From contig CAJVXN010000011.1 in NCBI GenBank assembly GCA_913009335.1, forward strand, positions 1-54,185: DNA of 54,185 bases. The letters run 5' to 3'. A program made the translations under genes and the position numbers. Source of the stretch: an uncultured bacterium (GTDB taxonomy: Bacteria > Omnitrophota > Gorgyraeia > Ghiorseimicrobiales > Ghiorseimicrobiaceae). Below are positions 1 to 8,577 of the stretch, piece by piece. The first letter of the stretch is position 1. Each line of letters starts with the position of its first letter. The notes under the pieces were generated by a model. That model saw nothing but the letters and a program-made list of their open reading frames with translations. It was not told the DNA's origin and ran no database searches.

Positions 1-140
1 GAGATGATTTGATTGTATATGATGTGGTAAGCTATAGATAGGTCCACAAGTGATCTGTTTTCTGTTTTTTTTTTCAAGCAGAAGACGGCATACGAGATAA
101 AGGAATGTGACTGGAGTTCAGACGTGTGCTCTTCCGATCT
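1..140. other. Illumina adapter and read-through artefact
   Basis: Not genomic. Bases 75-98 match the Illumina P7 flow-cell primer, 99-106 (AAAGGAAT) is an 8-base index whose complement ATTCCTTT is the TruSeq index 27 barcode, and 107-140 is the TruSeq read-2 primer site ending in GCTCTTCCGATCT. The T-run at 65-74 is the complement of the poly-A that follows adapter read-through, so bases 1-74 are probably also non-biological. Genomic sequence starts at 141. Recognition of the adapter is from established knowledge of the kit sequence. Confidence 0.97.
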
Positions 141-836
141 AACGCTTTTCCTACCGCTTAAATAATTATTTTTTTTCTTCTTATGCAAAATACTTACAAA
201 AAACTGCTTAATAAAAAAAAGTGAAACTTTTGTTCTTCGAACCTTGTCAAAAAATATTATTTTTAAATTATATATCTTAAAATTGAGTTTATATTTAATT
301 TTATATCTGGGTGCCTTAATAAAAACTAATTTTGGCTTAGTCTTATATTGCCATTTCTGTAAAATGTGCCAAACTATATCATCATTAAACAGAAAACCTC
401 TTTCCTTCCTGGTCGCGCAAAGTACCTTAGGGCAACCATTGTGCAAATACGCCAATTCCGATACATCGTGATGTTTACATATTGCTTCCAGTCCATTTAA
501 TAAACGCGACAGACCCACACTAAATCGCTTAAAAAGATACCCAATTGTCGCCGACATTAACTTAACTTCAGATGAGCCCAGCATTTCAGAATAGGCCTGT
601 TTATTTTCATTGTCTAATACAGTCAATAGACTGTCGGCCATCACAAAAGAATTATCTGTAATTGATTGCAACTCTGACATATTTAAATAATCATAAATCC
701 CTATTACTTTTATAGACTTAGCTTCAAGAAAAGCACGTATCTTATTATTGAGTGCAATCGGTATATATTCGCTACTTAGCTTATTGTAGAAAAAATCTAA
801 ATAATCCAAACGATCTAAAATTACATATTTATTCAT
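141..836 (-). CDS. Unknown protein, 3' end lost at adapter
   Basis: An uninterrupted minus-strand frame of 232 codons starts at the ATG at 836-834 and runs into the adapter at 140 without a stop, so the gene is truncated at its C-terminus. It then stays open through the adapter, giving the familiar artefact peptide RSEEHTSELQSH. The visible protein begins MNKYVILDRLDYLDFFYNKL, is mixed helical for about 180 residues and turns strongly basic (Lys-rich) after that. I do not recognise the family. It is the last gene of the sugar operon, 44 bases after the methyltransferase stop, so a role in glycan assembly is a guess from position only. Confidence 0.75.
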
Positions 837-880
837 AACTATATCTTTAACTAATACTATTTCTTCACGGCTCCTACATA

Positions 881-1540
881 TTAATCTTTTATGCCAAATC
901 CAAGCAACATAATTTCCTTAGAAAATCGTATCAGTTTTATTTTTGACCTAGGACAAATAAATGATATTAAGCTTGAAACAGCATTTAAAACAGGAAATTT
1001 CCATAAAAAAGGTAATTGCCTGAATTTTTCTACCGTAATATCCTCAAAGCCGTGTATAGCATAGATATCCCTAAGTGAAGACACTGTAAATGGCGTTCTA
1101 TGCGTGTAATCCTCGTAAAAAATCTTGTAAACTGACTCCCAATCCGGTGTCATTAGAATAAGTTTACCTTTCGTCTTTACTATTCGATAAACTTCTTTTA
1201 CGATTTTTTCCGGATAATAAAAGTGCTCGATAAAAGATTTACAAAAAACAATATCAAATGAATTATCATCATAGGGTGCTCTTTCTTTTTCAAAATCTGC
1301 TATCTTTATCTCCATATCAGAACTTAAGCTGCTAGCACTATCACACCCGTCTACACCGCATACCTCTAAACCTAATTTTTTAAATCCTTTTGCAAACTCT
1401 CCCCGGCCACATCCTAAATCTAGTAATCGTTGTTTAGGACGCAATTTAAACCTATCAAATAAATATCGGCATAACTTATCGGGATATTGCGTATAAGGTC
1501 TTTTTCCCGCGGAATAAACAACCTTAAGATAATCATTCAT
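881..1540 (-). CDS. Class I SAM-dependent methyltransferase
   Basis: A 219-residue protein with a type 11 (UbiE-like) methyltransferase fold. The SAM-binding glycine motif LLDLGCGRGEF lies at about residues 39-49, followed by an acidic loop and the post-I motif region DIVFCKSFIEHF near residue 98. The substrate cannot be read from the sequence. The start overlaps the stop of the VOC gene by 4 bases (ATGA), showing translational coupling in the sugar operon, so methylation of a sugar or nucleotide-sugar is the most reasonable inference. Confidence 0.85.
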   Translation of the reverse strand: MNDYLKVVYSAGKRPYTQYPDKLCRYLFDRFKLRPKQRLLDLGCGRGEFAKGFKKLGLEVCGVDGCDSASSLSSDMEIKIADFEKERAPYDDNSFDIVFCKSFIEHFYYPEKIVKEVYRIVKTKGKLILMTPDWESVYKIFYEDYTHRTPFTVSSLRDIYAIHGFEDITVEKFRQLPFLWKFPVLNAVSSLISFICPRSKIKLIRFSKEIMLLGFGIKD

Positions 1541-1998
1541 GACTTATTCTCCCGCTTATCAAGCGTATCATCATTCAATTGCTCCACCAATTCAATAAAA
1601 TTACCATCTGGGTCGCGGCAAAACGCAACCTTTGCATATGCGTCAGGTGAGACACACGGCGCCCCATTAAAAACAACGCCATTGCTCTTTAATTCCGCGT
1701 AGCTCTTTTCGATATCATCCACTGAAAATGCTATATGTGAATATCCAATATCATTTATTTTCCTTGTTGCTTTTTGTGATTTAGGAGAATTATACTGTAA
1801 TAACTCTATCAGATTACCATCGCCTGATTTTAATTTTACTGTTCTAACTTCTACACCGGATAAACCTAATACCTTATCAATATAGCTGCCCTTTTCAGTA
1901 TTATCTTTATGAATGGATAATCCCAGTAAATCCCTGTAAAAAACAAGTGAATCTTCCAAGCTGCTTACCACTATCCCTGTATGTCTTATTTGTTTCAT
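1537..1998 (-). CDS. VOC (glyoxalase/dioxygenase) family protein
   Basis: A 153-residue protein with two beta-alpha-beta-beta-beta modules of the vicinal oxygen chelate superfamily. It has HTGIVVSSLEDSLVFY at the N-terminus and the matching second-module motif (YSHIAFSVDDIE, then DPDGNFIELVE) at about 103-138. Candidate metal ligands are the histidines and the final glutamate. It resembles methylmalonyl-CoA epimerase and lactoylglutathione lyase relatives, but the reaction is unknown. It lies between a class III aminotransferase and a methyltransferase, so it may act on a keto-sugar or similar intermediate (inference). Confidence 0.8.
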   Translation of the reverse strand: MKQIRHTGIVVSSLEDSLVFYRDLLGLSIHKDNTEKGSYIDKVLGLSGVEVRTVKLKSGDGNLIELLQYNSPKSQKATRKINDIGYSHIAFSVDDIEKSYAELKSNGVVFNGAPCVSPDAYAKVAFCRDPDGNFIELVEQLNDDTLDKRENKS

Positions 1999-2001
1999 GT
2001 T

Positions 2002-3336
2002 TTATATCCCCTGATCCGCCTCGGCTATAGATTCTTCTAATACATCAAGGCCCTCTAATAACGCATCATCGGCAATAGTCAAAGGCGGTCCCAGTTTTAT
2101 CGACTCCCGAGCCGTATAAACAACAAGAAGTCCTTTACGCATTGCCTTCTCAACAACCTTAGTTGCAAAAACAACATCAGGCTTACCGGCATCAGCCATA
2201 AGAATAGCTGCAACCATGCCTTTACCTAGAACGTGTGATATCCTATGCGGATATTTAACCGCAATCTGATTCAGGCATTGGTGCAAGAGCTTACCTTTAC
2301 GCTCTGATTCATAAACCAAATTTTCCGACTCTATTACTTCAAGATTAGCCAAGGCCGCAGCGCAGCATAACGGATTCCCGGAATGAGTACTGCTCATTGA
2401 TCCGGTTTCAGGAAGATCCAATAAATCGGCTTTGCCAAGTACAGCCGATAAAGGCAGACTGGAACTTGCTCCCTTACCTATACAAACAAGATCGGGGATA
2501 ACTTCATAATGCTCATAAGCAAAAAACTTGCCCGTCCGCCCAAATCCAGATTGTATTTCATCAAACGTAACTATTGCTTTATATTCTCCTGCGAATTTAA
2601 CCAATTCCTGGATATATTCTTTGGGATAGAATACTGCCCCCCACCCCTGGTATGATTCAATCATAAATCCGGCGATATTATTAAAATCCAATCCTTGTTT
2701 TTTAAGCCTGTCTATATCTCTATAAAAATGATCCTTCCAGTTATAATTATCCCCTTTTGCTAACCAAGGATAAGGAAAAGGTAAATGATATATATTCGGA
2801 TCTTTATAACCAATCCACTCTGATTTTTTTGAATCCCCAGAAAGCATCTCAGCACCCATGGTTCTTCCATGCATACTGCCGAAGAAGGATATAATAGCTA
2901 ATTTTTCTTTATTAATACTGATGCCGCGCATGCGCATCAATTTAAGAGCGCACTCCGTTGCTTCCGTACCCGCAGAAAGCAAAAATGCTTTTTGTAAATA
3001 GTCCGGTTTAATGCTAACTAATTTCTTAAGGAATTCAACCCTACTTCTATTAATAAAAGTATAGGAATGTAATAATTTTTTATCTAACTGCTTATGTAAG
3101 GCCTCAACAATATGCGGGTGGGCATGTCCTGCGTTAGCAACAAAAATCGTTGAAGTAAAATCTATCCACTGATTACCTTGATCATCAAAAACCTGGAAAC
3201 CTTTCGCGCAATCCCATAGAACAGGTAACTGCCCACGCATAGAGCGTGCCTCAGTTTCAGATAACTTACGCAGAAATAACTCAGTGCTTTCAGAGGGAAT
3301 ATCTGTATGGATTTTTCTATATTTTGTTTTAATCAT
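2002..3336 (-). CDS. Class III PLP-dependent aminotransferase
   Basis: A 444-residue fold-type I aminotransferase of the acetylornithine/glutamate-1-semialdehyde class. The PLP phosphate site SAGTEAT is at 121-127, the FDEIQSGFGRTG motif with the PLP-contacting Asp at 258-269, and the Schiff-base lysine at about K288 in CIGKG. Length is normal for the class. It overlaps the upstream cytidylyltransferase gene by 4 bases. Class III enzymes act on linear omega-amino or semialdehyde substrates rather than nucleotide sugars (which use DegT/DnrJ enzymes), so its presence in a sugar operon is unusual. It may make an amino-acid-like decoration or aminate an open-chain ulosonate (inference). Confidence 0.88.
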   Translation of the reverse strand: MIKTKYRKIHTDIPSESTELFLRKLSETEARSMRGQLPVLWDCAKGFQVFDDQGNQWIDFTSTIFVANAGHAHPHIVEALHKQLDKKLLHSYTFINRSRVEFLKKLVSIKPDYLQKAFLLSAGTEATECALKLMRMRGISINKEKLAIISFFGSMHGRTMGAEMLSGDSKKSEWIGYKDPNIYHLPFPYPWLAKGDNYNWKDHFYRDIDRLKKQGLDFNNIAGFMIESYQGWGAVFYPKEYIQELVKFAGEYKAIVTFDEIQSGFGRTGKFFAYEHYEVIPDLVCIGKGASSSLPLSAVLGKADLLDLPETGSMSSTHSGNPLCCAAALANLEVIESENLVYESERKGKLLHQCLNQIAVKYPHRISHVLGKGMVAAILMADAGKPDVVFATKVVEKAMRKGLLVVYTARESIKLGPPLTIADDALLEGLDVLEESIAEADQGI

Positions 3337-4088
3337 CTTTTAGGACGCTTATATTTTTTAAGCTCATCCATCAACGGCTTATAAATATTAGCATGTAATA
3401 ATTTCTTTACTATCTTTATATCACTTAGATTATCAATATCAGCAACCTTATCCGTAATAAGCGCCTTTATAAATTTCCCGTGCAATAAACCGGTCTTTAA
3501 TAAAGCTTTTGGTCTTATAATATCCACATACCCATTTGGATGATAAGTTACGGGGAATTTCTGCCTGGGATAATTATAGTATTCCTCATTTTTGCCAAAA
3601 TCTTCTTTGCCGAAAAAATCCCAGTAGGAGTTACTTTTCTTAAACAACTTATAAGGCGACTCCCGATCAAGCAATTCAGCGCTCCTTAGAGATGTTGCCT
3701 TTTTATCTTTTATAATTTCTGAAATTGCCTTATCTATAACTCTACAACTCCTTAAAGGAGTTGTAGGACGCAAATGCACGATTAAATCAGGGCAATAATT
3801 TTCATGTTTTTTAAGCCAAAGTAGCGCGTGTTGAAAAAATTCTATATCAAGAGAATTATCTTGCGATATGTTCTTTGGCCTTAAAAAAGGAACCTCTGCG
3901 CCATACTTCTTAGAAATATTAGCTATTTTTTTATCATCTGTTGTTACAATTATGCGATTAATATATCTGGATTTTTTTGCAGCTGCTATAGAATAAGCAA
4001 TCAAAGGATGGCCACCTACGTCTACGATATTTTTACGCGGTATTCCCTTTGACCCGCCTCTGGCAGGTATTAATGCTAAAATCTTCAT
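3333..4088 (-). CDS. CMP-nonulosonate-type cytidylyltransferase (NeuA-like)
   Basis: A 251-residue nucleotidyltransferase of the NeuA/KdsB/PseF group. The CTP-binding signature IPARGGSKGIPRKN is at residues 7-20, and a conserved LRPTTPLR segment is at about 106-113. Such enzymes activate keto-acid sugars (sialic, legionaminic, pseudaminic acids or KDO) to CMP-sugars. The canonical pattern with NeuB in the same operon supports a nonulosonate-like substrate. The exact sugar cannot be told from sequence. It is translationally coupled to the following aminotransferase. Confidence 0.85.
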   Translation of the reverse strand: MKILALIPARGGSKGIPRKNIVDVGGHPLIAYSIAAAKKSRYINRIIVTTDDKKIANISKKYGAEVPFLRPKNISQDNSLDIEFFQHALLWLKKHENYCPDLIVHLRPTTPLRSCRVIDKAISEIIKDKKATSLRSAELLDRESPYKLFKKSNSYWDFFGKEDFGKNEEYYNYPRQKFPVTYHPNGYVDIIRPKALLKTGLLHGKFIKALITDKVADIDNLSDIKIVKKLLHANIYKPLMDELKKYKRPKR

Positions 4089-4115
4089 AGATACTCCGCT
4101 TATATTAATCTAGCC

Positions 4116-4931
4116 CTACTTTGAAGATGTGGGCACACCCCAAAATTCACAATATGAACATAGAGGAATCTTATCTCGTCTTCCTTGTTTCTGATACTCA
4201 AGCCATTTCATACGCTTAGGACTATTCCATATTTGGGCCAACGGCTGTTTTTTTACGTTGCCGATTATACCTAACCCCTTCGGGTCAAACCGCACGCATA
4301 TAGAAACCTTTCCCTCCCTATTTATACAAAGATGATGCAGGAAATCCGTACAAATTCCTATCTCCGGTATCGTGGGATTTTTCTTGCGATAAGAAAAACT
4401 TCCCATGGGCGAATGAAGAATACGCCTTATAACTAAGGCGTCTAATTTTCTATATGGAGCATCGCTAACATTCCCTACTAGCCTTACGCTGGTAAACGGC
4501 TTTCTATCACCTTTTAACTTAAGGAATTTTTTAATTAGTTTGAGTTGCTCTTTGGCTAAATCATCATTCTCTATGATTGAAATTGAAATAGTATCTAAAT
4601 TATCTATTATCTCATCAGCCTTCTCAATCAGTAAAATACCGTTAGTTACAATATTCGTAATCTGGCTTTTAAATAGACGTACGGCTTTACCAAACTCAGG
4701 ATATAGCAATGCCTCTCCGTCTCTGTGAAACTGTACGACAATATTCTTAGGAACCTGCTCGGCAATCATCTTAACTAGCGCAAAATCCATATCTCCGTAC
4801 TTCATCACAAGTTCAGGATAATCCCTATCAACTTTCCTGCGTCCGCAGATCCAGCATTTCTTATTACAGCGGCTGGTAAGCTCAACATTTAAGCGCGCCA
4901 GTCCATATAAAGATTTAGCTTTTGTCCGCAT
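4116..4931 (-). CDS. Radical SAM protein with SPASM-like C-terminus
   Basis: A 271-residue radical SAM enzyme. The [4Fe-4S]-binding CX3CX2C motif is at C22, C26 and C29 (CNKKCWIC). A C-terminal cysteine cluster (two Cys around residues 195-205, one near 212, and CSYC near the end) is typical of SPASM/twitch auxiliary cluster domains, with the usual IGNVKKQPLAQIWNS linker. The substrate is unknown. Its stop overlaps the start of nothing downstream, but its own start shares a base with the NeuB stop (TAATG), so it is co-translated with the sugar synthase. This suggests a radical step on the sugar or on a carrier peptide (inference). Confidence 0.85.
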   Translation of the reverse strand: MRTKAKSLYGLARLNVELTSRCNKKCWICGRRKVDRDYPELVMKYGDMDFALVKMIAEQVPKNIVVQFHRDGEALLYPEFGKAVRLFKSQITNIVTNGILLIEKADEIIDNLDTISISIIENDDLAKEQLKLIKKFLKLKGDRKPFTSVRLVGNVSDAPYRKLDALVIRRILHSPMGSFSYRKKNPTIPEIGICTDFLHHLCINREGKVSICVRFDPKGLGIIGNVKKQPLAQIWNSPKRMKWLEYQKQGRRDKIPLCSYCEFWGVPTSSK

Positions 4932-5803
4932 TACTTAACTCGTCTTAATTTATTAATAATAGGAATTTCGCTATCGTAAATTTTGATATCCCCGTCTCCC
5001 TTTGCTAATTCCCAGGCTCTTATATCAGATATTAATTTACGAAATCCCTGAGGTTCAACAGACGCGGCCTGGTCACTTCCCCACATCGCTCTATCCAAAG
5101 TAATGTGCCTCTCTAAAACAGAAGCCCCTAAAACAGCCGCGGCATATGTCGTATATAGTCCGACTTCATGCCCGGAATACCCGATAGGAAGATTATATTT
5201 ATCAATTAAAGTATGTATCCCCTTTAGATTTAACTCCTCCGACTTAGAAGGATATGTGCTTGTGCAGTGCATAATAATTAAATCATCGAGCCCCAAGACA
5301 TCAACAGCTTGAGCAATAATCTTCATATCGCTCATACCCGTTGAAAGGATTATCGGCTTACCTTGTTTTCTGTGATGACGCAATAAATTATCATCCGTAA
5401 TGCTAGCCGAGGCAATTTTATAACACGGAAGATCAAACTGACTTATAAAATCTATTGCTTGTTCATCCCAACATGAAACAAACCAGGCAATGCCTTTTTC
5501 CTTACAATAAGAATCTATCTGGCGATATTCGTTTTCGCCAAACTCAAGCCCTCTTTTTAAATCGCCGTTGGTCGTACCGAAAGGATTTTCTCTTGGCTTA
5601 GCCAGTTCTTCAGCAGTATAGACTACCTCAACCGTACGCTTCTGAAACTTAACAGCATCGCAACCTGCATTAACTGCCTCATCAATTAACTTCTTGGCAA
5701 TATCCAGTGAACCATTATGATTAATGCCAATTTCGGCAATTACATAACATGGGCATTCACTACCAATAGCCTTATTTCCGATTTTTACTTTTTTAGACTG
5801 CAT
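4931..5803 (-). CDS. NeuB-family sugar-acid synthase lacking SAF domain
   Basis: A 290-residue TIM-barrel synthase of the N-acetylneuraminate/legionaminate/pseudaminate synthase family, which condenses phosphoenolpyruvate with an amino-sugar. Family hallmarks are AEIGINHNG (23-31), DAVKFQKR (49-56), KIASASITD (about 129-137), LSTGMS (about 153-158), and GYSGHEVG with the metal-binding histidine (about 208-215), then ERHITLDRAMWGSDQAAS. Typical NeuB proteins are about 340-350 residues with a C-terminal antifreeze-like SAF domain that closes over the partner active site. Here the protein stops after the barrel, so the SAF domain is absent. No NeuC-type epimerase is seen in the window. Confidence 0.88.
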   Translation of the reverse strand: MQSKKVKIGNKAIGSECPCYVIAEIGINHNGSLDIAKKLIDEAVNAGCDAVKFQKRTVEVVYTAEELAKPRENPFGTTNGDLKRGLEFGENEYRQIDSYCKEKGIAWFVSCWDEQAIDFISQFDLPCYKIASASITDDNLLRHHRKQGKPIILSTGMSDMKIIAQAVDVLGLDDLIIMHCTSTYPSKSEELNLKGIHTLIDKYNLPIGYSGHEVGLYTTYAAAVLGASVLERHITLDRAMWGSDQAASVEPQGFRKLISDIRAWELAKGDGDIKIYDSEIPIINKLRRVK

Positions 5804-6396
5804 TTTCTATTCCTCCCTGAACTTATTTTATATTCAATATCACAATCAGAACATTTCCATTTTTTATTACGTAAAACAATTTTATTTCCACATTTACACA
5901 TATGTCCCCTTACCCTGGCTGGGTTACCGCAGACAAGAACATAATCGCCCACATCCTTTGTAACAACAGAACCTGCGCCGATAAAAGCATACTTACCTAC
6001 TATATGCCCGCAAATAATCGTTGCATTAGCACCAATAGTAGCCCCCTCCCCTACTACGGTCTTACGAATTTCTTTCATGCGGGGGATTTCTGAACGCGGA
6101 TTAAACACATTGGTAAAAACACACGAAGGCCCACAGAAAACATGATCCTCTAAAACAACACCTCTATGCACAGAAACATTATTCTGTATTTTGACATTGT
6201 TACCGATTACAACATCCGGCCCGATAACAACATTCTGTCCGATTTTACAATTTCTGCCTACTTTTGCCCCTTTCATTACATGCGAAAAATGCCAAATCTT
6301 CGTACCTTTGCCGATTTTGACATCTTTATCAACATAAGAAGATTGATGAACAAAATAATTCTTTTTTCTCTTATTTAACTTTAACTGGTTTCCCAT
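5785..6396 (-). CDS. Hexapeptide N-acetyltransferase (WbpD-like) with zinc ribbon
   Basis: A 203-residue left-handed beta-helix acyltransferase. Hexapeptide repeats run from about residue 20 to 155 (for example VKIGKGTKIW, AKVGRNCKIG, VVIGPDVVIG). It ends in a small zinc ribbon with C167, C169, C182 and C185. It resembles WbpD/WlbB, which acetylates the 3-amino group of UDP-GlcNAc(3NH2)A. The WbpB- and WbpE-like genes just upstream support that reaction. The start overlaps the oxidoreductase by 26 bases and its end overlaps NeuB by 19 bases. Confidence 0.82.
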   Translation of the reverse strand: MGNQLKLNKRKKNYFVHQSSYVDKDVKIGKGTKIWHFSHVMKGAKVGRNCKIGQNVVIGPDVVIGNNVKIQNNVSVHRGVVLEDHVFCGPSCVFTNVFNPRSEIPRMKEIRKTVVGEGATIGANATIICGHIVGKYAFIGAGSVVTKDVGDYVLVCGNPARVRGHMCKCGNKIVLRNKKWKCSDCDIEYKISSGRNRKCSLKK

Positions 6397-7381
6397 TTGA
6401 TTCTAAAGACTCCTGCGCTGATTTTAGCACCTTTAAAACAGATAAACCGTTATCACCATCCGTAAAAGGCTGTTTATTATTTTTAATACAATCAATAAAA
6501 TGCGCGCATTCAATACGCAAAGGTTCCATCATATTAATCTGCGGTATTTGAATGCCGCCCTGACGAAGTGTTAAAAAATTATCGTAGCTACCGTAATTCT
6601 TCTGCCAATCAACTCCTTTATCGTAAATACGTATCTTCTCCGACGCTTCCATATCATCGAATACAGCCATTTTTTTCGAACCCACAACAGTAAATTTTCT
6701 TATCTTGTGAGGATCCAGCCAGCTGGCGTGTATATGCGCCATTGTGTTATTTTTAAAATTCAAGGTAACAAAAACCACATCCTGAATACCTTTTCTCAAA
6801 TAGGCATTTCCTGTAACCGCTATCTCTACGGGCTGTTGATTGAGCAAATAAATAGCCACAGAGATATCATGTGCCGTAAGGCTCCAAAGCGCATTTTCTA
6901 TTTCTCTAACCTGCCCAAGATTTACACGTGTCGAATATAAATAATGTATATTGCCCAACTCGTCATTATCAATAGCGGACTTTAGGTGCCTCACTGCCGG
7001 ATGATACAAAAGAAGATGACCTACCATCAACAGGCATTTATTAACCTTCGCGGCCTTAATCATTTCTTCAGCATCTTCTATATTCAAGGCCAGAGGTTTT
7101 TCGACAAAAACATGTTTGCCGGACTCAAGCGCCTTTATTGCTAAAGATGCATGAGTCTCAGGGAGTGTCGCGATAACAATTGCCTTAATATCAGAATCAT
7201 TTAACAAATCTTCAAAACTTGACGTAAGCTTTAGCTTAAGATCAGCCTGCGCCTTTAAAATTCCTAACACATCTTTATTCTTATCACAGCAAATTTTAAC
7301 CCGGCAATCCGGCAGACTCATAAAATTACGCAGCAGATTTCTCCCCCAAACCCCTACACCTACTTGGCCTATTGTAATCAT
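6371..7381 (-). CDS. Gfo/Idh/MocA oxidoreductase (WbpB-like)
   Basis: A 336-residue NAD(P)-dependent dehydrogenase with an N-terminal Rossmann fold (GVGVWGRNLLRN at about 8-19) and the family's EKPLA motif near residue 97, whose lysine is catalytic. In the 2,3-diacetamido-glucuronic acid pathway the WbpB/WlbA relative oxidises C3 of UDP-GlcNAcA before transamination. Neighbours encode the matching aminotransferase and acetyltransferase, so this is the most likely role. Substrate assignment is inference from context. Confidence 0.82.
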   Translation of the reverse strand: MITIGQVGVGVWGRNLLRNFMSLPDCRVKICCDKNKDVLGILKAQADLKLKLTSSFEDLLNDSDIKAIVIATLPETHASLAIKALESGKHVFVEKPLALNIEDAEEMIKAAKVNKCLLMVGHLLLYHPAVRHLKSAIDNDELGNIHYLYSTRVNLGQVREIENALWSLTAHDISVAIYLLNQQPVEIAVTGNAYLRKGIQDVVFVTLNFKNNTMAHIHASWLDPHKIRKFTVVGSKKMAVFDDMEASEKIRIYDKGVDWQKNYGSYDNFLTLRQGGIQIPQINMMEPLRIECAHFIDCIKNNKQPFTDGDNGLSVLKVLKSAQESLESNGKPVKVK

Positions 7382-7402
7382 CTCTAATGCCCTCTTTATT
7401 AA

Positions 7403-8512
7403 TTATTTATAAAAACTACTAACACACTTTACTACATACTCTACCTGCTCACGGCTCATCTCCGGATATAAAGGAAGAGCGATAATCTCGCTTGTTGCCA
7501 ATTCACTATTAGGAAAATCTCCTTTTTTATAACCCAAATTCTTATAGGCCTCCTGAAGATGCAGGCCCAAAGGATAATGAATAGCAGTGCATACACCTTT
7601 TGTTTGTAAAAATTCCTTTAACCTGTCTCTTTCTCTTGATCTCACGCAATAGAGATGATAAATATGCAAGCTACCCTCAACCTGCCGAGGTAATACTAAT
7701 TTTTCTTCTAGCCCCTGCTTCTTAAAATCTTCGGTGTAAAAGCCAGCATATCTTATTCTGGTTTTATTCCAATCGGCTAAATGTTTTAATTTTACTCGCA
7801 ATATTGCGGCCTGCAATTCATCAAGGCGGCTATTACGGCCAATTATACTATGCATATATTTCTTACTGCTTCCATGCGCACGTAAGAGGCGTAAATTATA
7901 AGCAATATCTTCACTATCAGTTACCACCATGCCGGCATCGCCATATGCGCCTAAATTTTTAGTAGGAAAAAAACTATAGCATCCACAATCACCATATGCC
8001 CCCAAACGCCTGCTCCCATATTCTGCTCCGATTGCTTGCGCGCAGTCTTCGATAATTTTAAGATTAAATTCCTTAGATATCCGGCATATCTTATCCATAT
8101 TACAAGTCTGGCCATATAGATGAACAGGGATAATCGCCTTTGTTTTTTTAGTAATTTTAGTTCCAAGCTTTTCCGTGTCTATATTGTAATCCTCAAGATT
8201 AATATCACAAAACACTGGCGTAGCACCCAAAAGAGAAATTACCTCGGCTGTTGCGATAAACGTAAAAGGGGTTGTTATTACTTCATCACCCTCTCCTATA
8301 CCCAAGGCCCGCAAAGACAGCTCCAGAGCATCAGTTCCTGACGCAACACCTATACCGAATTTTGCTCCGATAAAAGATGCTACTTCACTCTCGAAATGCT
8401 TAACATTATCTCCTAAAATAAAAAATCCACTGTCTAGTACAGACTGGATAGCCTCATCTATCTCCTTTTTAATATTCTGATATTGTTTTTTTAAATCCAA
8501 TAGTGGAATCAT
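7403..8512 (-). CDS. DegT/DnrJ/EryC1 sugar aminotransferase (WbpE-like)
   Basis: A 369-residue PLP enzyme that transaminates keto-nucleotide-sugars. It shows the substrate/PLP loop GVASGTDALELSL (55-67), the PLP-stacking region IIEDCAQAIGAEYG (about 153-166) and the Schiff-base lysine K185 in SFFPTKNLG. It is preceded by a strong GGAGGGATGT ribosome-binding site. Together with the WbpB- and WbpD-like genes directly downstream it forms a UDP-2,3-diamino-sugar module. Confidence 0.88.
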   Translation of the reverse strand: MIPLLDLKKQYQNIKKEIDEAIQSVLDSGFFILGDNVKHFESEVASFIGAKFGIGVASGTDALELSLRALGIGEGDEVITTPFTFIATAEVISLLGATPVFCDINLEDYNIDTEKLGTKITKKTKAIIPVHLYGQTCNMDKICRISKEFNLKIIEDCAQAIGAEYGSRRLGAYGDCGCYSFFPTKNLGAYGDAGMVVTDSEDIAYNLRLLRAHGSSKKYMHSIIGRNSRLDELQAAILRVKLKHLADWNKTRIRYAGFYTEDFKKQGLEEKLVLPRQVEGSLHIYHLYCVRSRERDRLKEFLQTKGVCTAIHYPLGLHLQEAYKNLGYKKGDFPNSELATSEIIALPLYPEMSREQVEYVVKCVSSFYK

Positions 8513-8577
8513 ACATCCCTCCGAACGATTACATGCAAAAAACTATAAACCTAGAAATATCTAATAATATATCTAAT

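Noticed and set aside
244-471. 75-residue plus-strand frame
   Set aside because: Lies opposite the long uninterrupted minus-strand gene at 141-836, which has the better codon pattern.
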